DNA from: Kappaphycus alvarezii
Lineage: Eukaryota > Rhodophyta > Florideophyceae > Gigartinales > Solieriaceae
Assembly (NCBI GenBank): GCA_002205965.3
Contig: NADL03000457.1
Span: forward strand, 248,001-312,000
Direction: 5' to 3'
DNA: 64,000 nucleotides
This document shows, one piece after another, positions 41,368-52,340 of the stretch. A program made the translations under genes and the position numbers. The first letter of the stretch is position 1; each line of letters opens with the position of its first letter. The notes under the pieces were generated by a model that worked only from the letters and a program-made list of their open reading frames with translations, did no database searches and had not been told where the DNA came from.

Positions 41368-44154
41368 AGATTGGCCCACGTTCACACTCAAGGAATATTG
41401 TCCATGGCTCGTAAGAACGTGGTAAGTGGACTTCATATCTCCTCTTCAGATACAACAAGAGACGCTAGCTCATCTTCTGACTGTGAATCTGTGACATGTG
41501 ATGCGTGTGTGTTAGGAAAAGCAACTCGTGCTGTGATTCCTAAACAGCGCTCTGGAGGCAGGGCCAAACATTTGCTAGACTTGGTCCATTCGGACGTCTG
41601 CGGCCCACTCCAAGTACAGTCAGTAGGTGGTGCTAGATACTTTGTCACTTTTATCGATGACCACTCAAACTGGAGTGTTGTCTATCCGATGAAGAGTAAA
41701 GATGAAACGTTCCATTTTTATCAGAAGTTTGCCCAATATGCCTTCACACACACTGGTCAACGCGTGAAAGTGCTTCGATCTGATCGTGGAGGAGAGTATC
41801 TTTCTTCAGAGTTCCAATCCTTTCTATCGTCACAAGGAACTGTTCATCAAACGACCGCTGCATACACACCTGAACAGAATGGTGTGGCAGAACGGCTCAA
41901 TCGTACCCTGATTGATCTCGTCAGGTCTATGCTGTCCCATATGAAGGTTCCGAAAGCTCTTTGGGCTGAAGCTCTGGATAACGCAGTTTACGTTCGCAAT
42001 CGTGTCAAGACAAGAGCTTTGGGTGGTCTCGTTACTCCATTTCACCTATGGATGAAGAAAAGGCCAGATGTATCTCACCTACGTGTGTTTGGATGTCAAT
42101 GCTGGTACAAGGTGCCTGGTAATGAGGTGCGTAAACTGGACTGTTTGCTGGGTATCCGCCGGGAACCAAGGCCTACAAAATTTGGGATGACAATCTACAT
42201 CGCATTGTTATTTCCAGAGATGTACAGTTCGATGAGTCGAGACCAGGGGCTTGCTCTTACGATGAAAATTTTTCCGATGATAATGACGTGCACGTTGACC
42301 CAGTGGAGGCGACCGATACTGACGAAATTGAGTCTGAAACATGTAATGGTGATAATGAGCATGGCATTGAAGCAGGGTCACAGGCGGAGGTTGAGAACTT
42401 TCAAAGTCAAGGTAATGAGCCCGACTCAACTAATGAGACTTTGCAACCAGAAGAAGTGAGTGGTGAGCAAGATGCTGGTCCCGGTGATGTGGAACCTCGC
42501 CGCTCCACTCGTTCACGACGCCCACCCCGACAGTGGTGGACAGGCCTGGTGGGAACCACCTTACTTACACCTTTCTGTGGCGACATCAACATACCGAACT
42601 CCTTTAAAGAGGCGATGGGTGGACCACAACCACAGTTCTAGCAGAAAGCGATTGATAATGAGCTAGAGTCCCAACGTAAAAACAAAACCTGGGCACTAGT
42701 GCCACGATCGGAAGGTGCCAACATTCTAACTTCACGCTGGGTATTTACTGTAAAGGACATGCCGGACGATAACGGCACGTTGACTCAAAAGGGAAAAGGT
42801 CGCCTGGTTGTGCGGGGTTTTCAACAAATTGAGGGGATTGATTACTCAGAGACTTTTGCGCCGGTGATCAAATTTACAACGATTCGATTGTTGTTGGCGA
42901 TTGTAGCCCACTTCGATTTAGAGCTTCATCAAATGGACGTGGTCACGGCCTTTCTGAACGGTGACTTAGAAGAGGATATTTATATGGAGCAGCCTGAAGG
43001 TATCGTTGACTCTTCCAGGCCCAATCATGTTTGCAAACTTCTCAAGGCTATCTATGGTCTTAAGCAAGCGAGTCGACAATGGCACAAAAAGATTGACGAT
43101 TTCCTTATTCACACGCTTGGCTTCAAGACTACGAGAAGTGACGCCTGTCTATATACAAACATATCAGAAAAAGGCGTTATGCTGATTGCCCTATATGTGG
43201 ATGACTTGCTTCTTGCGGGAAGTGATCTGAAAGCCGTGACCTGGATGAAAGGTGAACTGAACAAGAGATTTGAGATGAAAGATTTAGGCGAGGCCAAAAA
43301 GTGTATTGGGCTTGAAATAAGTAGAAAAAGGGTCCCTAGGCGGATCTACATCTCGCAGACAGAGTATGCCAAGTCCATTTTGAACGTTTTGGTATGGCCA
43401 GTTGCAATCCGTGAGGACTCCGATGGAACAAGGATTACACCCTGACACGTCAACTAGCCCGTATTGCGATGTACCATTTCGACAGATCATTGGCTGCTTA
43501 ATGTTTCTTATGGTAGGGTCACGTCCAGATCTTGCATATGTGGTGGGAAAACTGTCCCAACACTGTGAGAACCCTCGCGAGGACCACTGGCAAGCAGCCA
43601 AAAGAGTTCTGAGATATATCAAAGGAACGCTCTCACTAGGTGTAGTTCTAGATGGAAATATCCCAGTGCAAACTCTAGAGGGCTTCAGCGATGCAGACTG
43701 GGGTGGTTGCTTGGACTCGAGAAAGTCCACCAGTGGATATGTGTTCAAACTGTGTGGGGGAGCTATTAGTTGGTCGTCTAGGAGACAAACGGTCGTTGCG
43801 AAATCCACATGCGAAGCAGAGTATATTGCACTGTGTGAGGCTTGCAAAGAGGCAGCTTGGCTCAGGTGCCTTCTTGCAGACGCATTGGGAAAGTCGAAAG
43901 ACAGCACAGTTACAATCGGGTGTGATAATGCTGGTACAATAGCGTTTGCGGGTAACGAAGGAGTGAACAGGCGAAATAAGCACATTGACATATCATATCA
44001 TTTTGTCCGAGATGCTGTGACTCGAAAGATTGTTTCACTGTTTCACGTACCTTCTACAGATCTGCCAGCAGATATACTCACCAAGCCTCTTGGTCGCATT
44101 CTATTCATAAAATGCATAACATCTCTAGGCCTCGGAGAGCTGCACGATGCTTAG
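41368..44154 (+). pseudogene. pol: copia B1 integrase, reverse transcriptase, RNase H
   Basis: Integrase: LAHVHTQGILSMARKN, CDACVLGKATRA, LVHSDVCGPLQV, FIDDHSNWSVVY, DRGGEYLS, EQNGVAERLNRTL. Reverse transcriptase: YSETFAPVIKFTTIRLLL, HQMDVVTAFLNGDLEEDI, IALYVDDLLLAGSD. RNase H: CEAEYIALCEACKEA, DILTKPLGRI. About three breaks; gag and protease are missing. Confidence 0.88.
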
Positions 44155-44172
44155 GTCATGTAATTGGGGGGG

Positions 44173-45475
44173 TGTTGTTGATTTGGCAAGACGATCACAT
44201 GACCCCACATCGGTGCCAAACCTCATAAGAGGCATGAGGCATGTTCCACGTGTACACATGCACACGTGTTGAATGAAGGGTGGCCCTAAGGCATTTCGGA
44301 AGAAATCAAAAGTTCCCAGGGACGAAAGCACAATTTTGAGAGATCAACGACTTAGAGGGCAAAATGTTGTTTATGGGGTGATTTTACGTAGGGTAGGGTA
44401 CCATAAGTGGATGATGAGTATACTGTATGAGAGATATGCTGAGGGAAGCTATGTACACGTGTACGTGGTGGCAGTTGTGTATGTGATGTACACGTGGTAC
44501 AGCAAATAGTAGAAACCTTTGGTGCAGTGGTGTACACATACTGTACTGGTGTCAAGTTTCGTACTGTACCTCGTACTGTACTTCTTACTGCACTTGAGTT
44601 CGTACAGTGGGAGTCGATTATGAAAATGCTATCATGGCTACACCGCTACGGTCTCTCCAGGTACAGTAGAATGCCTGCTGTATCCGCCGGCTGCATCCAA
44701 AAACAGTTTTGTGATTCTATAATACGTATGAGGTTTCTAGTTATGATTATGGTTAGTCCGGCTGCATCCAAAATCAGTTATGTGATTCTACCATACGTAT
44801 GAGGTTTCTGATTATGATTACGGTTTGCCGGCTGCATCCAAAATCAGTTATGTGATTCTATAATACGTATGAGGTTTCTAGTTATGATTATGGTTAGTCC
44901 GGCTGCATCCAAAATCAGTTTTTTTGATTCTATAATACGTATGAGGTTTCTAATTATGATTACGGGTTATCCGGCTGCATCCAAAATCAGTTGTGTGATT
45001 CCATAATACGTATGAGGTTTCTGATTATGATTAAGGTTTGCCCGCTGCATCCAAAATCAGCTATGTGATTCCATAACACGTATGAGGTTTCTGATTATGA
45101 TTACGGTTTGCCGGCTGCATCCAAAAATCAGTTGTGTGATTCCATAATACGTATGACGGGTTGAGTCCGTTATTTTGGCACAAAAGAATTCGATTCGGAT
45201 GAGTTTACAAAATAAGGTGCTGTATTGATGTGTGTATTGGGCCAAACTGTCTTACACGAATTCGACAACTTTGGAAGCAGATCTAAAAATGCCCAAATTG
45301 ACGTTATTACTGGGCCAATATGTTTCAATCTGTCCAAATGGTTCAGTTTCTATGTTTTTATTAATGGACGCAGTGAGTTATAGAGTAGTTGCAGGTTGTA
45401 CTTAAGGTCAGAATTTTAGAGTACCGAGTAAATTCTGGGTAGCCAAGCCCGCAGCTTCATCCTCTCTCCCACCAA
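44173..45475 (+). repeat. copia B1 3' LTR with minisatellite
   Basis: Preceded by the polypurine run GGGGGGG (44166-44172). The minisatellite at about 44690-45160 has about eight units. The right tip is lost where a different copia fragment starts. Confidence 0.82.
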
Positions 45476-46305
45476 CCTTCCCATCGCAACTCATCTTCAC
45501 AGGAACACCTGTTGAGAGCAGTGCGGTTTCTGCGACCAGTGATACATTAGAGGAAGAGCTAAAAGCCACCAGCTGGTGGGTTTCCTTGAGACTCGAGAGG
45601 AGCGACGAGGAGCGACGGGAGGGGATTCTTCAGATGGGACTGGATTGTCTTCACCGGCTGGAGCGGACTCATCAGCATATTCTTCTTCGTCAGGGAATTC
45701 GGTGCTTCGGAAATTTCTTCAGATGGAGGATTGTCTTCGGAGGAAATGGTTTTGCCGGATCTGCATTCGTTAGATCGGAGATGACTTCAGATTGTGTACA
45801 GGTTCCGAATTCTTTAAAAATTACATCTCTGGATACTACCATTCTTTCTGATTCAATGTCCCAGAGCTTACATCCCTTGCTCTGAGAGGAGTACCCCATC
45901 ATGAGGGCTTCACGAGATCTGGGGTCCAGCTTTTTGAGTTTGTTCTTTGGCACTACATACCAGCACTGTGCACCAAATACTCGCATGTGAGATATGTAAG
46001 GGGCAGTGCCATTCCAGAGGTGATAGGGAGTGGTGTTTTCCGGCAAAGAACTTGAGGTAACTGGATTTAGAACACACACAGCCGTGGAAAGTGCCTCAGC
46101 CCAGAAATGCTTGGGAAGGCACCTGTAGTGTAACATAGATCGGACCAGATTGAGAAGGGTTCGATTCATCGTTCTGCTGTCCCATTTTGCTGGGGTGTGA
46201 GCCACGATGAGCTGATGTTGAATGCCATTCGTCCTGAGCAAGTTCTTGAAATCGGTAGAGAGGTACTCTCCCCCATTGTCTGAACGTAAGCCTTGATGAG
46301 AATTT
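45476..46305 (-). pseudogene. copia family D integrase fragment
   Basis: The minus strand encodes TPAKWDSRTMNRTLLNLVRS, FWAEALSTAVCVLNPVT, YHLWNGTAPYISHMRVFGAQ and VVSRDVIFKEF, the integrase C-terminal part and linker. It is not the A, B or C integrase. It is cut on both sides by B LTRs. Confidence 0.8.
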
Positions 46306-47306
46306 TAATGGGAATCGGAGAGGGTGAAGGACTTTGCTGACGGATGAAGTTGCGGGCTTGCTACCCAGAATTTACTCGGACTCTAGAATCTTGGCCTTAA
46401 GTACAACCTACAACTACTTTCTAACTCACTGCGTCCACTAGCAGAATCCCACAAACTGAGCCATTTGAGCGGATTTCAAGATCTTGGCCCGGTGATAACA
46501 GTCATTAGGGGCAAATTTGGAACTGCTTCCAAAGTTGACAAATTTGTGTAAATAGGTTGGCCAATAACACATCAATACAGTACCTTATTTTGCAGACTTA
46601 CCGGAAACGAATTCCCTTGTGCAAAAAATAACGGGCTCAATCCGTCATACGTATAATAGAATCACATAACTGATTTTGGATGCAGTCGGTCCAATCTTCA
46701 TCATAATTACGAACCTCATACATATGATGGAATCACATAACTGATTTTTGGGTGCAGTTGTACAAACAATATCATAACTAGAAACCCATACATAATATAA
46801 ATCAAATACCTCTTTCTAGGAGTCATGACAGTATTGCCATAATTGATTCCTACTGTAAATTCAGGTACAGTAAGGAGTACAGTACTTGGTATATTTACGA
46901 TGTACAGTGCGAAGTCAGTTCCTCATTTTGGCACTAGTACAGTACGTGTACAACACTGCACAAAAGGTTTCTACTCTTAGCTGTACCACGTGTACATCAC
47001 ATACACAACTGCCACGTACACGTGTACATAGCTTCCCTCAGCATATCTCTCATACAGTATACTCCTCATCCACTTATAGTACCCTACCCACATAAAATCA
47101 CCCCATAAACAACATTTTGCCCTCTAAGTCGTTGATCTCTCAAAATCGTGCTTTCGTCCCTGGGAACTTTTGATTTCTTCCGAAATGCCTTAGGGCCACC
47201 CTTCATTCAACACGTGTGCATGTGTACACGTGGAACATGCCTCATGCCTCTTATGAGGTTTGGCACCGATGTGGGGTCATGTGATCGTCTTGCCAAATCA
47301 ACAACA
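46306..47306 (-). repeat. copia B2 3' LTR
   Basis: About 1001 bp, shorter than its 5' partner mainly because it has fewer minisatellite units. Tips TAATGGG and CAACAACA as read on the plus strand. Confidence 0.85.
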
Positions 47307-47339
47307 CCCCCCTCGATTACATGACCTAAGCATCGTGCA

Positions 47340-48559
47340 GCTCTCCGAGGCCTAGAGATGTTATGCATTTTATGAATAGAATGCGACCAAGAGGCTTGGT
47401 GAGTATATCTGCTGGCATATCTGTAGAAGGTACGTGAAACAGTGACACAAATCTTTCGAGTCACAGCATCTCGGACAAATAATATGATATGTCAATGTGC
47501 TTATTTCGCCTGTTCACTCCTTCGTTACCCGCAAACGCTATTGTACCAGCATTATCACACCGATTGTAACTGTGCTGTCTTTCGACTTTCCCAATGCGTC
47601 TGCAAGAAGGCACCTGAGCCAAGCTGCCTCTTTGCAAGCCTCACACAGTGCAATATACTCTGCTTCGCATTTGGATTTCGCAACGACCGTTTGTCTCCTA
47701 GACGACCAACTAATAGCTCCCCACACAGTTTGAAACACATTCCACTGGTGACTTTCTCGAGTCCAAGCAACCCCCCAGTCTGCATCGCTGAAGCCCTCTA
47801 GAATTTGCACTGGGGATTTCCATCTAGAACTACACCTAGTGAGAGAGTTCCTCTGATACATCTCAGAACTCTTTTGGCTGCTTGCCAGTGGTCCTCGCGA
47901 GGGTCCCGCAGTGTTGGGACAGTTTTCCCACCACATATGCAAGATCCGGACGTGACCCTACCATAAGAAACATTAAGCAGCCAATGATCTGTCGATATGT
48001 ACATCGCAATACGGGCTAGTTGACGTGTCAGGGTGTAATCCTTGTTCCATCGGAGTCCTCACGGGATTGCAACTGGCCATACCAAAACGTTTCAAAATGG
48101 ACTTGGCATACTCTGTCTGCGAAATACAGATCCGTCTAGGGACCCTTTTTCTACTTATTTCAAGCCCAATACACTTTTTGGCCTCGCCAAAATCTTTCAT
48201 CTCAAATCTCTTGTTCAGTTCACCTTTCATCCAGGTCACGGTTTTCAGGTCACTTCCCGCAAGAAGCAAGTCATCCACATATAGGGCAATCAGCATAACG
48301 CCTTTTTCTGATATGTTTGTATATAGACAGGCGTCACTTCTGTAGTCTTGAAGCCAAGCGTGTGAATAAGGAAATCGTCAATCTTTTTGTGCCATTGTCG
48401 ACTCGCTTGCTTAAGACCATAGATAGCCTTGAGAAGTTTGCAAACATGATTGGGCCTGGAAGAGTCAACGATACCTTCAGGCTGCTCCATATAAATATCC
48501 TCTTCTAAGTCACCGTTCAGAAAGGCCGTGACACGTCCATTTGATGAAGCTCTAATCAA
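47340..48559 (-). pseudogene. pol: copia B2 reverse transcriptase end and RNase H
   Basis: IALYVDDLLLAGSD, GLEISRKRVPRR, ILEGFSDADWGV, KCEAEYIALCEACKEA. Continues the 48552-50750 frame with about four breaks. Confidence 0.82.
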
Positions 48560-50750
48560 AGTGGGCTACAATCGCCAACAACAATCGAATCGTTGTAAAT
48601 TTGATCACCGGCGCAAAAGTCTCTGAGTAATCAATCCCCTCAATTTGTTGAAAGCCCCGCACAACCAGGCGACCTTTTCCCTTTTGAGTCAACGTGCCGT
48701 TATCGTCCGGCATGTCCTTTACAGTAAATACCCAGCGAGAAGTTAGAATATTGGCACCTTCCGATCGTGGCACTAGTGCCCAGGTTTTGTTTTTGCGTTG
48801 GGACTCTAGCTCCTTATCAATCGCTTTCTGCCAGAACTGTGGTTGTGGTCCACCCATCGCCTCTTTAAAGGAGTTCGGTATGTTGATGTCGCCACAGGAA
48901 GGTGTGAGTAAGCTGGTTCCCACCAGGCCTGTCCACCACTGTCGGGGTGGGCGTCGTGAACGAGTGGAGCGGCGAGGTTCCACATCGCCGGGACCAGCAT
49001 CTTGCTCACCACTCACTTCTTCTGGTTGCAAAGTCTCATTAGTTGAGTCGGGCTCAATACCTTGACTTTGAAAGTTCTCAACCTCCGCCGGTGACCCTGT
49101 TTCAATGCCATGTTCATTATCACCATTAGATGTTTCAGACTCAATTTCGTCAGTATCGGTCGCCTCCACTGGGTCAACGTCCACGTCATTATCATCGGAA
49201 AAATGTTCATCGTAAGAGCAAGCCCCTGGTCTCGACTCATCGAACTGCACATCCCTGGAAATAACAATGCGATGTAAATTGTCATCCCAAATTTTGTAGG
49301 CCTTAGTTCCCGGCGGATACCCAACAAACATTCCCGTTGTTGCGCGAAGTTTACGCACCTCATTACCAGGCACCTTGTACCAGCATTGACATCCAAACAC
49401 ACGTAGGTGAGATACATCGGGCTTTTTCTTCATCCATAGGTGAAATGGAGTAACGAGACCACCCAAAGCTCTTGTCGTGACACGATTGCGAACGTAAACT
49501 GCGTTATCAAGAGCTTCAGCCCAGAAAGCTTTCGGAACCTTCATATGGGACAGCATAGACCTGACGAGATCAATCAGGGTACGATTGAGCCGTTCTGCCA
49601 CACCATTCTGTTCAGGTGTGTATGCAGCGGTCGTTTGATGAACAGTTCCTTGTGACGATAGAAAGGATTGGAACTCTGAAGAAAGATACTCTCCTCCACG
49701 ATCAGATCGAAGCACTTTCACGCGTTGACCAGTGTGTGTGAAGGCATATTGGGCAAACTTCTGATAAAAATGGAACGTTTCATCTTTACTCTTCATCGGA
49801 TAGACAACACTCCAGTTTGAGTGGTCATCGATAAAAGTGACAAAGTATCTAGCACCACCTACTGACTGTACTTGGAGTGGGCCGCAGACGTCCGAATGGA
49901 CCAAGTCTAGCAAATGTTTGGCCCTGCCTCCAGAGCGCTGTTTAGGAATCACAGCACGAGTTGCTTTTCCTAACACACACGCATCACATGTCACAGATTC
50001 ACAGTCACAGTCAGAAGATGAGCTAGCGTCTCTTGTTATATCTGAAGAGGAGATATGAAGTCCACTTACCACGTTCTTACGAGCCATGGACAATATTCCT
50101 TGAGTGTGAACGTGGGCCAATCTTTCATGCCATGTCTTCAAAGAGGCTTTGTGCGCCGAATGAACCTCGTTACATGTGTCAAGCACATACAGCTCTCCTC
50201 GACTTGTGGCAGTAGCCACGATGCAGTCACTCCTCTTCACAGTGCACTTGTCACGAACGAACTCAACGTCAAATCCATTATCGACCATCTTACGTACAGA
50301 GATTAGGGAAAAAGCAAAGCTTGGAACGTGCAGCACATTGGTGAGCTTGCATGACTTTTGAACTCCGCTCACTAAAAGCGTAATGGGGACGGTCCCGACT
50401 CCAGCTACTACTGCACACGCTTTTGTTCCCATTTCTACGCGGCTGTTTGAGACCTCCCTGTAGTCGGAGAACAGTCTCTTGTCAAATGTCATGTGCGCGG
50501 AGCATCCAGAGTCGATAAGCCAAGTGTTTGAGGTTATGTTGATACCAGAGTTATCTACCTTGTTCATCAGACATATGTACTCGACTTCATTAATTTCCAG
50601 ATCTTCTTGCTCTTGAGCAATCATCGCAGTAGGCTTCTGTGACTGTCTACGTAGGAACCGGTCAGGTGGCGGTGGTCGCCTTCCGTTGATGTCCTTTCCC
50701 CAGCAGCGGGCAGCGGAGTGTCCATTGTGACCACAGTTGGTGCATGTCAA
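48552..50750 (-). CDS. gag-pol: copia B2 zinc knuckle, protease, integrase, reverse transcriptase
   Basis: A 732-codon open frame: CTNCGHNGHSAARCWG knuckle, protease WLIDSGCSAHMTFD, integrase zinc region (WHERLAHVHTQG ... CDACVLGKA), core LVHSDVCGPL, SDRGGEYLS and EQNGVAERLNRTL, a Ser/Arg/Glu-rich linker (RRSTRSRRPPRQW), then reverse transcriptase to TTIRLLLAIVAHFD. This integrase-before-RT order is diagnostic of Ty1/copia. Confidence 0.9.
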   Translation of the reverse strand: MTCTNCGHNGHSAARCWGKDINGRRPPPPDRFLRRQSQKPTAMIAQEQEDLEINEVEYICLMNKVDNSGINITSNTWLIDSGCSAHMTFDKRLFSDYREVSNSRVEMGTKACAVVAGVGTVPITLLVSGVQKSCKLTNVLHVPSFAFSLISVRKMVDNGFDVEFVRDKCTVKRSDCIVATATSRGELYVLDTCNEVHSAHKASLKTWHERLAHVHTQGILSMARKNVVSGLHISSSDITRDASSSSDCDCESVTCDACVLGKATRAVIPKQRSGGRAKHLLDLVHSDVCGPLQVQSVGGARYFVTFIDDHSNWSVVYPMKSKDETFHFYQKFAQYAFTHTGQRVKVLRSDRGGEYLSSEFQSFLSSQGTVHQTTAAYTPEQNGVAERLNRTLIDLVRSMLSHMKVPKAFWAEALDNAVYVRNRVTTRALGGLVTPFHLWMKKKPDVSHLRVFGCQCWYKVPGNEVRKLRATTGMFVGYPPGTKAYKIWDDNLHRIVISRDVQFDESRPGACSYDEHFSDDNDVDVDPVEATDTDEIESETSNGDNEHGIETGSPAEVENFQSQGIEPDSTNETLQPEEVSGEQDAGPGDVEPRRSTRSRRPPRQWWTGLVGTSLLTPSCGDINIPNSFKEAMGGPQPQFWQKAIDKELESQRKNKTWALVPRSEGANILTSRWVFTVKDMPDDNGTLTQKGKGRLVVRGFQQIEGIDYSETFAPVIKFTTIRLLLAIVAHFD

Positions 50751-50769
50751 AGTCGAAACACGCCTTGCC

Positions 50770-51417
50770 TCAGGGATGTGCCCAATAAGAGCAGACTTGG
50801 CGGATTCTGCCTTCTAGTAAGCTCATCGATGCACGTTGCTCCTCTTGGAGCAGGCGACTTTTTACATATTCTACTCCGAACGTGTTATCTTCGGATCCAA
50901 GAGCGTCAAGCGCTACAATGAGATTTTGAAACCTCTGCGGAAGACCATTGAGAACTGCCATAGCCATTTCCTTGTCATCAATGATGACTCCCATTGACTT
51001 TAAGCGAGCTGCTAGGTGTCGCACACGTCCTATGTATGGCAAAACTTTCTCATTGTCTAGCATGGTGACCGTGTAGAAGTCTCTCCGGGCCGCCAGCTTA
51101 TTTAGTAATGTGTGGCGCTCAAAAACTTCCAAGATGGCGTCCCACATTTCTTTGGCTGTGACAGCATCTCTCACATGATCCAGGTGATCATCGGACAGCG
51201 ACAGGCCGATGATGGCCCGGGCCTTTCGATCCCCTTGCTTCCATGCCTTGTAAGTGGAAGATTGTTCATCTTCAGGAACGGTGCCATCAGTAATATACTG
51301 TTCCACATCGCGAAGGGCCAACAGGAGCTGAATCTTCTGTTTCCACACGTAGAAATTGGTATCCGTGAGCTTTTCGATCTTCATCGATCCTCCTCCTTGA
51401 TCTTCTCCGCTACTCAT
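50770..51417 (-). CDS. gag: copia B2 gag
   Basis: The 215-codon frame starts MSSGEDQGGGSMKIEKL and shows NFYVWKQKIQLLLALRD, ARAIIGLSLSDDHLDHVR and FERHTLLNKLAARRDFYT, the UBN2-type copia gag. Its end is just short of the zinc-knuckle frame. Confidence 0.88.
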   Translation of the reverse strand: MSSGEDQGGGSMKIEKLTDTNFYVWKQKIQLLLALRDVEQYITDGTVPEDEQSSTYKAWKQGDRKARAIIGLSLSDDHLDHVRDAVTAKEMWDAILEVFERHTLLNKLAARRDFYTVTMLDNEKVLPYIGRVRHLAARLKSMGVIIDDKEMAMAVLNGLPQRFQNLIVALDALGSEDNTFGVEYVKSRLLQEEQRASMSLLEGRIRQVCSYWAHP

Positions 51418-51444
51418 TGCAATATTCTAGAGGTGCTAATGTTC

Positions 51445-51506
51445 TGTTCGAAGATCCCAAGCCGGGGACCGATAGTCCCTTGTAGTGGCAAGCCCACCTC
51501 TATAAG
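51445..51506 (-). other. conserved leader hairpin, copia B
   Basis: On the minus strand GGGAC-TATCG-GTCCC (51479-51465) lies about 48 bp before the gag ATG, within a block (CTTATAG ... GGCTTGCC ... CGGCTTGGGAT ... CGAACAG) shared with copia A at 32392-32453. Confidence 0.65.
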
Positions 51507-51577
51507 AACACAGCACACGAAACTCTAGACTAAAGCAAAGGCCAAAGACGTCGCTTCAAACAAACAAATGGATCTCT

Positions 51578-52244
51578 TTAAATTCTCTGGGACAAAACTA
51601 CTTTCAAGTGTTCCTTCCCGTTCTCGTGACGCTTGAGAACCTCGTGGGAATCGAACACTCTATCACAAGCAGTACACCTAGGGGTCTTTTTCTTGTTTTT
51701 CTCTCTAGTCCTATGACCCTTAGAATTGATGTGATCGTAGAATGTCTGTGCGCTATTGCAGCTAATATCACAGAGCTTGCAGTACCTCTTGTTCCTCGGC
51801 GGAACTCTTCGTTTAGCCTTTAGTTCCTTCTTGGCAACTCGATCGGCGAGGGCTTTAGCTTTCTTTGCCGAGAGGCGTTGAACTTTCTTTATTGGCTTAT
51901 CCAGAGGTACTGACTTACGAGGGATCCTATACCTTTCCCTAGACGAGGGAAGCGCGAGCGTCTTCGGCGGCGGTCCTTCTGGTTCGAGTACTTCGATCGA
52001 TTCCACAACTGTCCTCCCCACAGATGGCAAAGTCCTAACTGTCGCAGCCCTGGGCACTCGGGGCACCAGGGCTAATTCCGAGTCTAGCACAACCCCGCAA
52101 AAGCAGGCACAAAAGTGGAAGTGATCGTCAGTAACAGCTTTTGGGATTATGAGTCTTTAGACCAACCAAAAGGTGGCAAAGAGAATCACTTCGATGTGCA
52201 AAGAAATGGAATTATTCAAATAGCTTACCGGAACGAGTAGACAT
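51578..52244 (-). CDS. leader ORF of copia B2: two-finger U1/JAZ-type C2H2 protein
   Basis: Between primer site and gag, and in the same orientation, lies an open frame of about 170 codons. It has an acidic/Pro N-terminus (VVESIEVLEPEGPPP), a Lys/Arg-rich helical middle (KKAKALADRVAKKELKAKRR) and two closely spaced fingers: CKLCDISCNSAQTFYDHINS followed by KGH, and CTACDRVFDSHEVLKRHENG followed by KEH, both C-x2-C-x12-H-x5-H. The spacing is that of U1/JAZ-type fingers, often dsRNA-binding. The long frame (51578-52083) has no ATG of its own at its start; an ATG at 52244 followed by a GTAAG donor at 52228 and a TAG acceptor at 52084 suggests a 145-nt intron and 173 residues in all. It may be an element gene or captured host sequence. 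Confidence 0.6.
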
Positions 52245-52326
52245 AATCAAGAGACTGAGATAGACAAGAAAACAATGCAGCAACACACGGCGACTTACGG
52301 GGTTCAGAGAAAGAGACGGCGTTGAA

Positions 52327-52340
52327 CTGGGCCCATAACC
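52327..52340 (-). promoter_or_regulatory. copia B2 primer binding site
   Basis: GGTTATGGGCCCAG on the minus strand directly follows the 5' LTR tip and is complementary to the initiator Met-tRNA anticodon arm. Confidence 0.85.
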
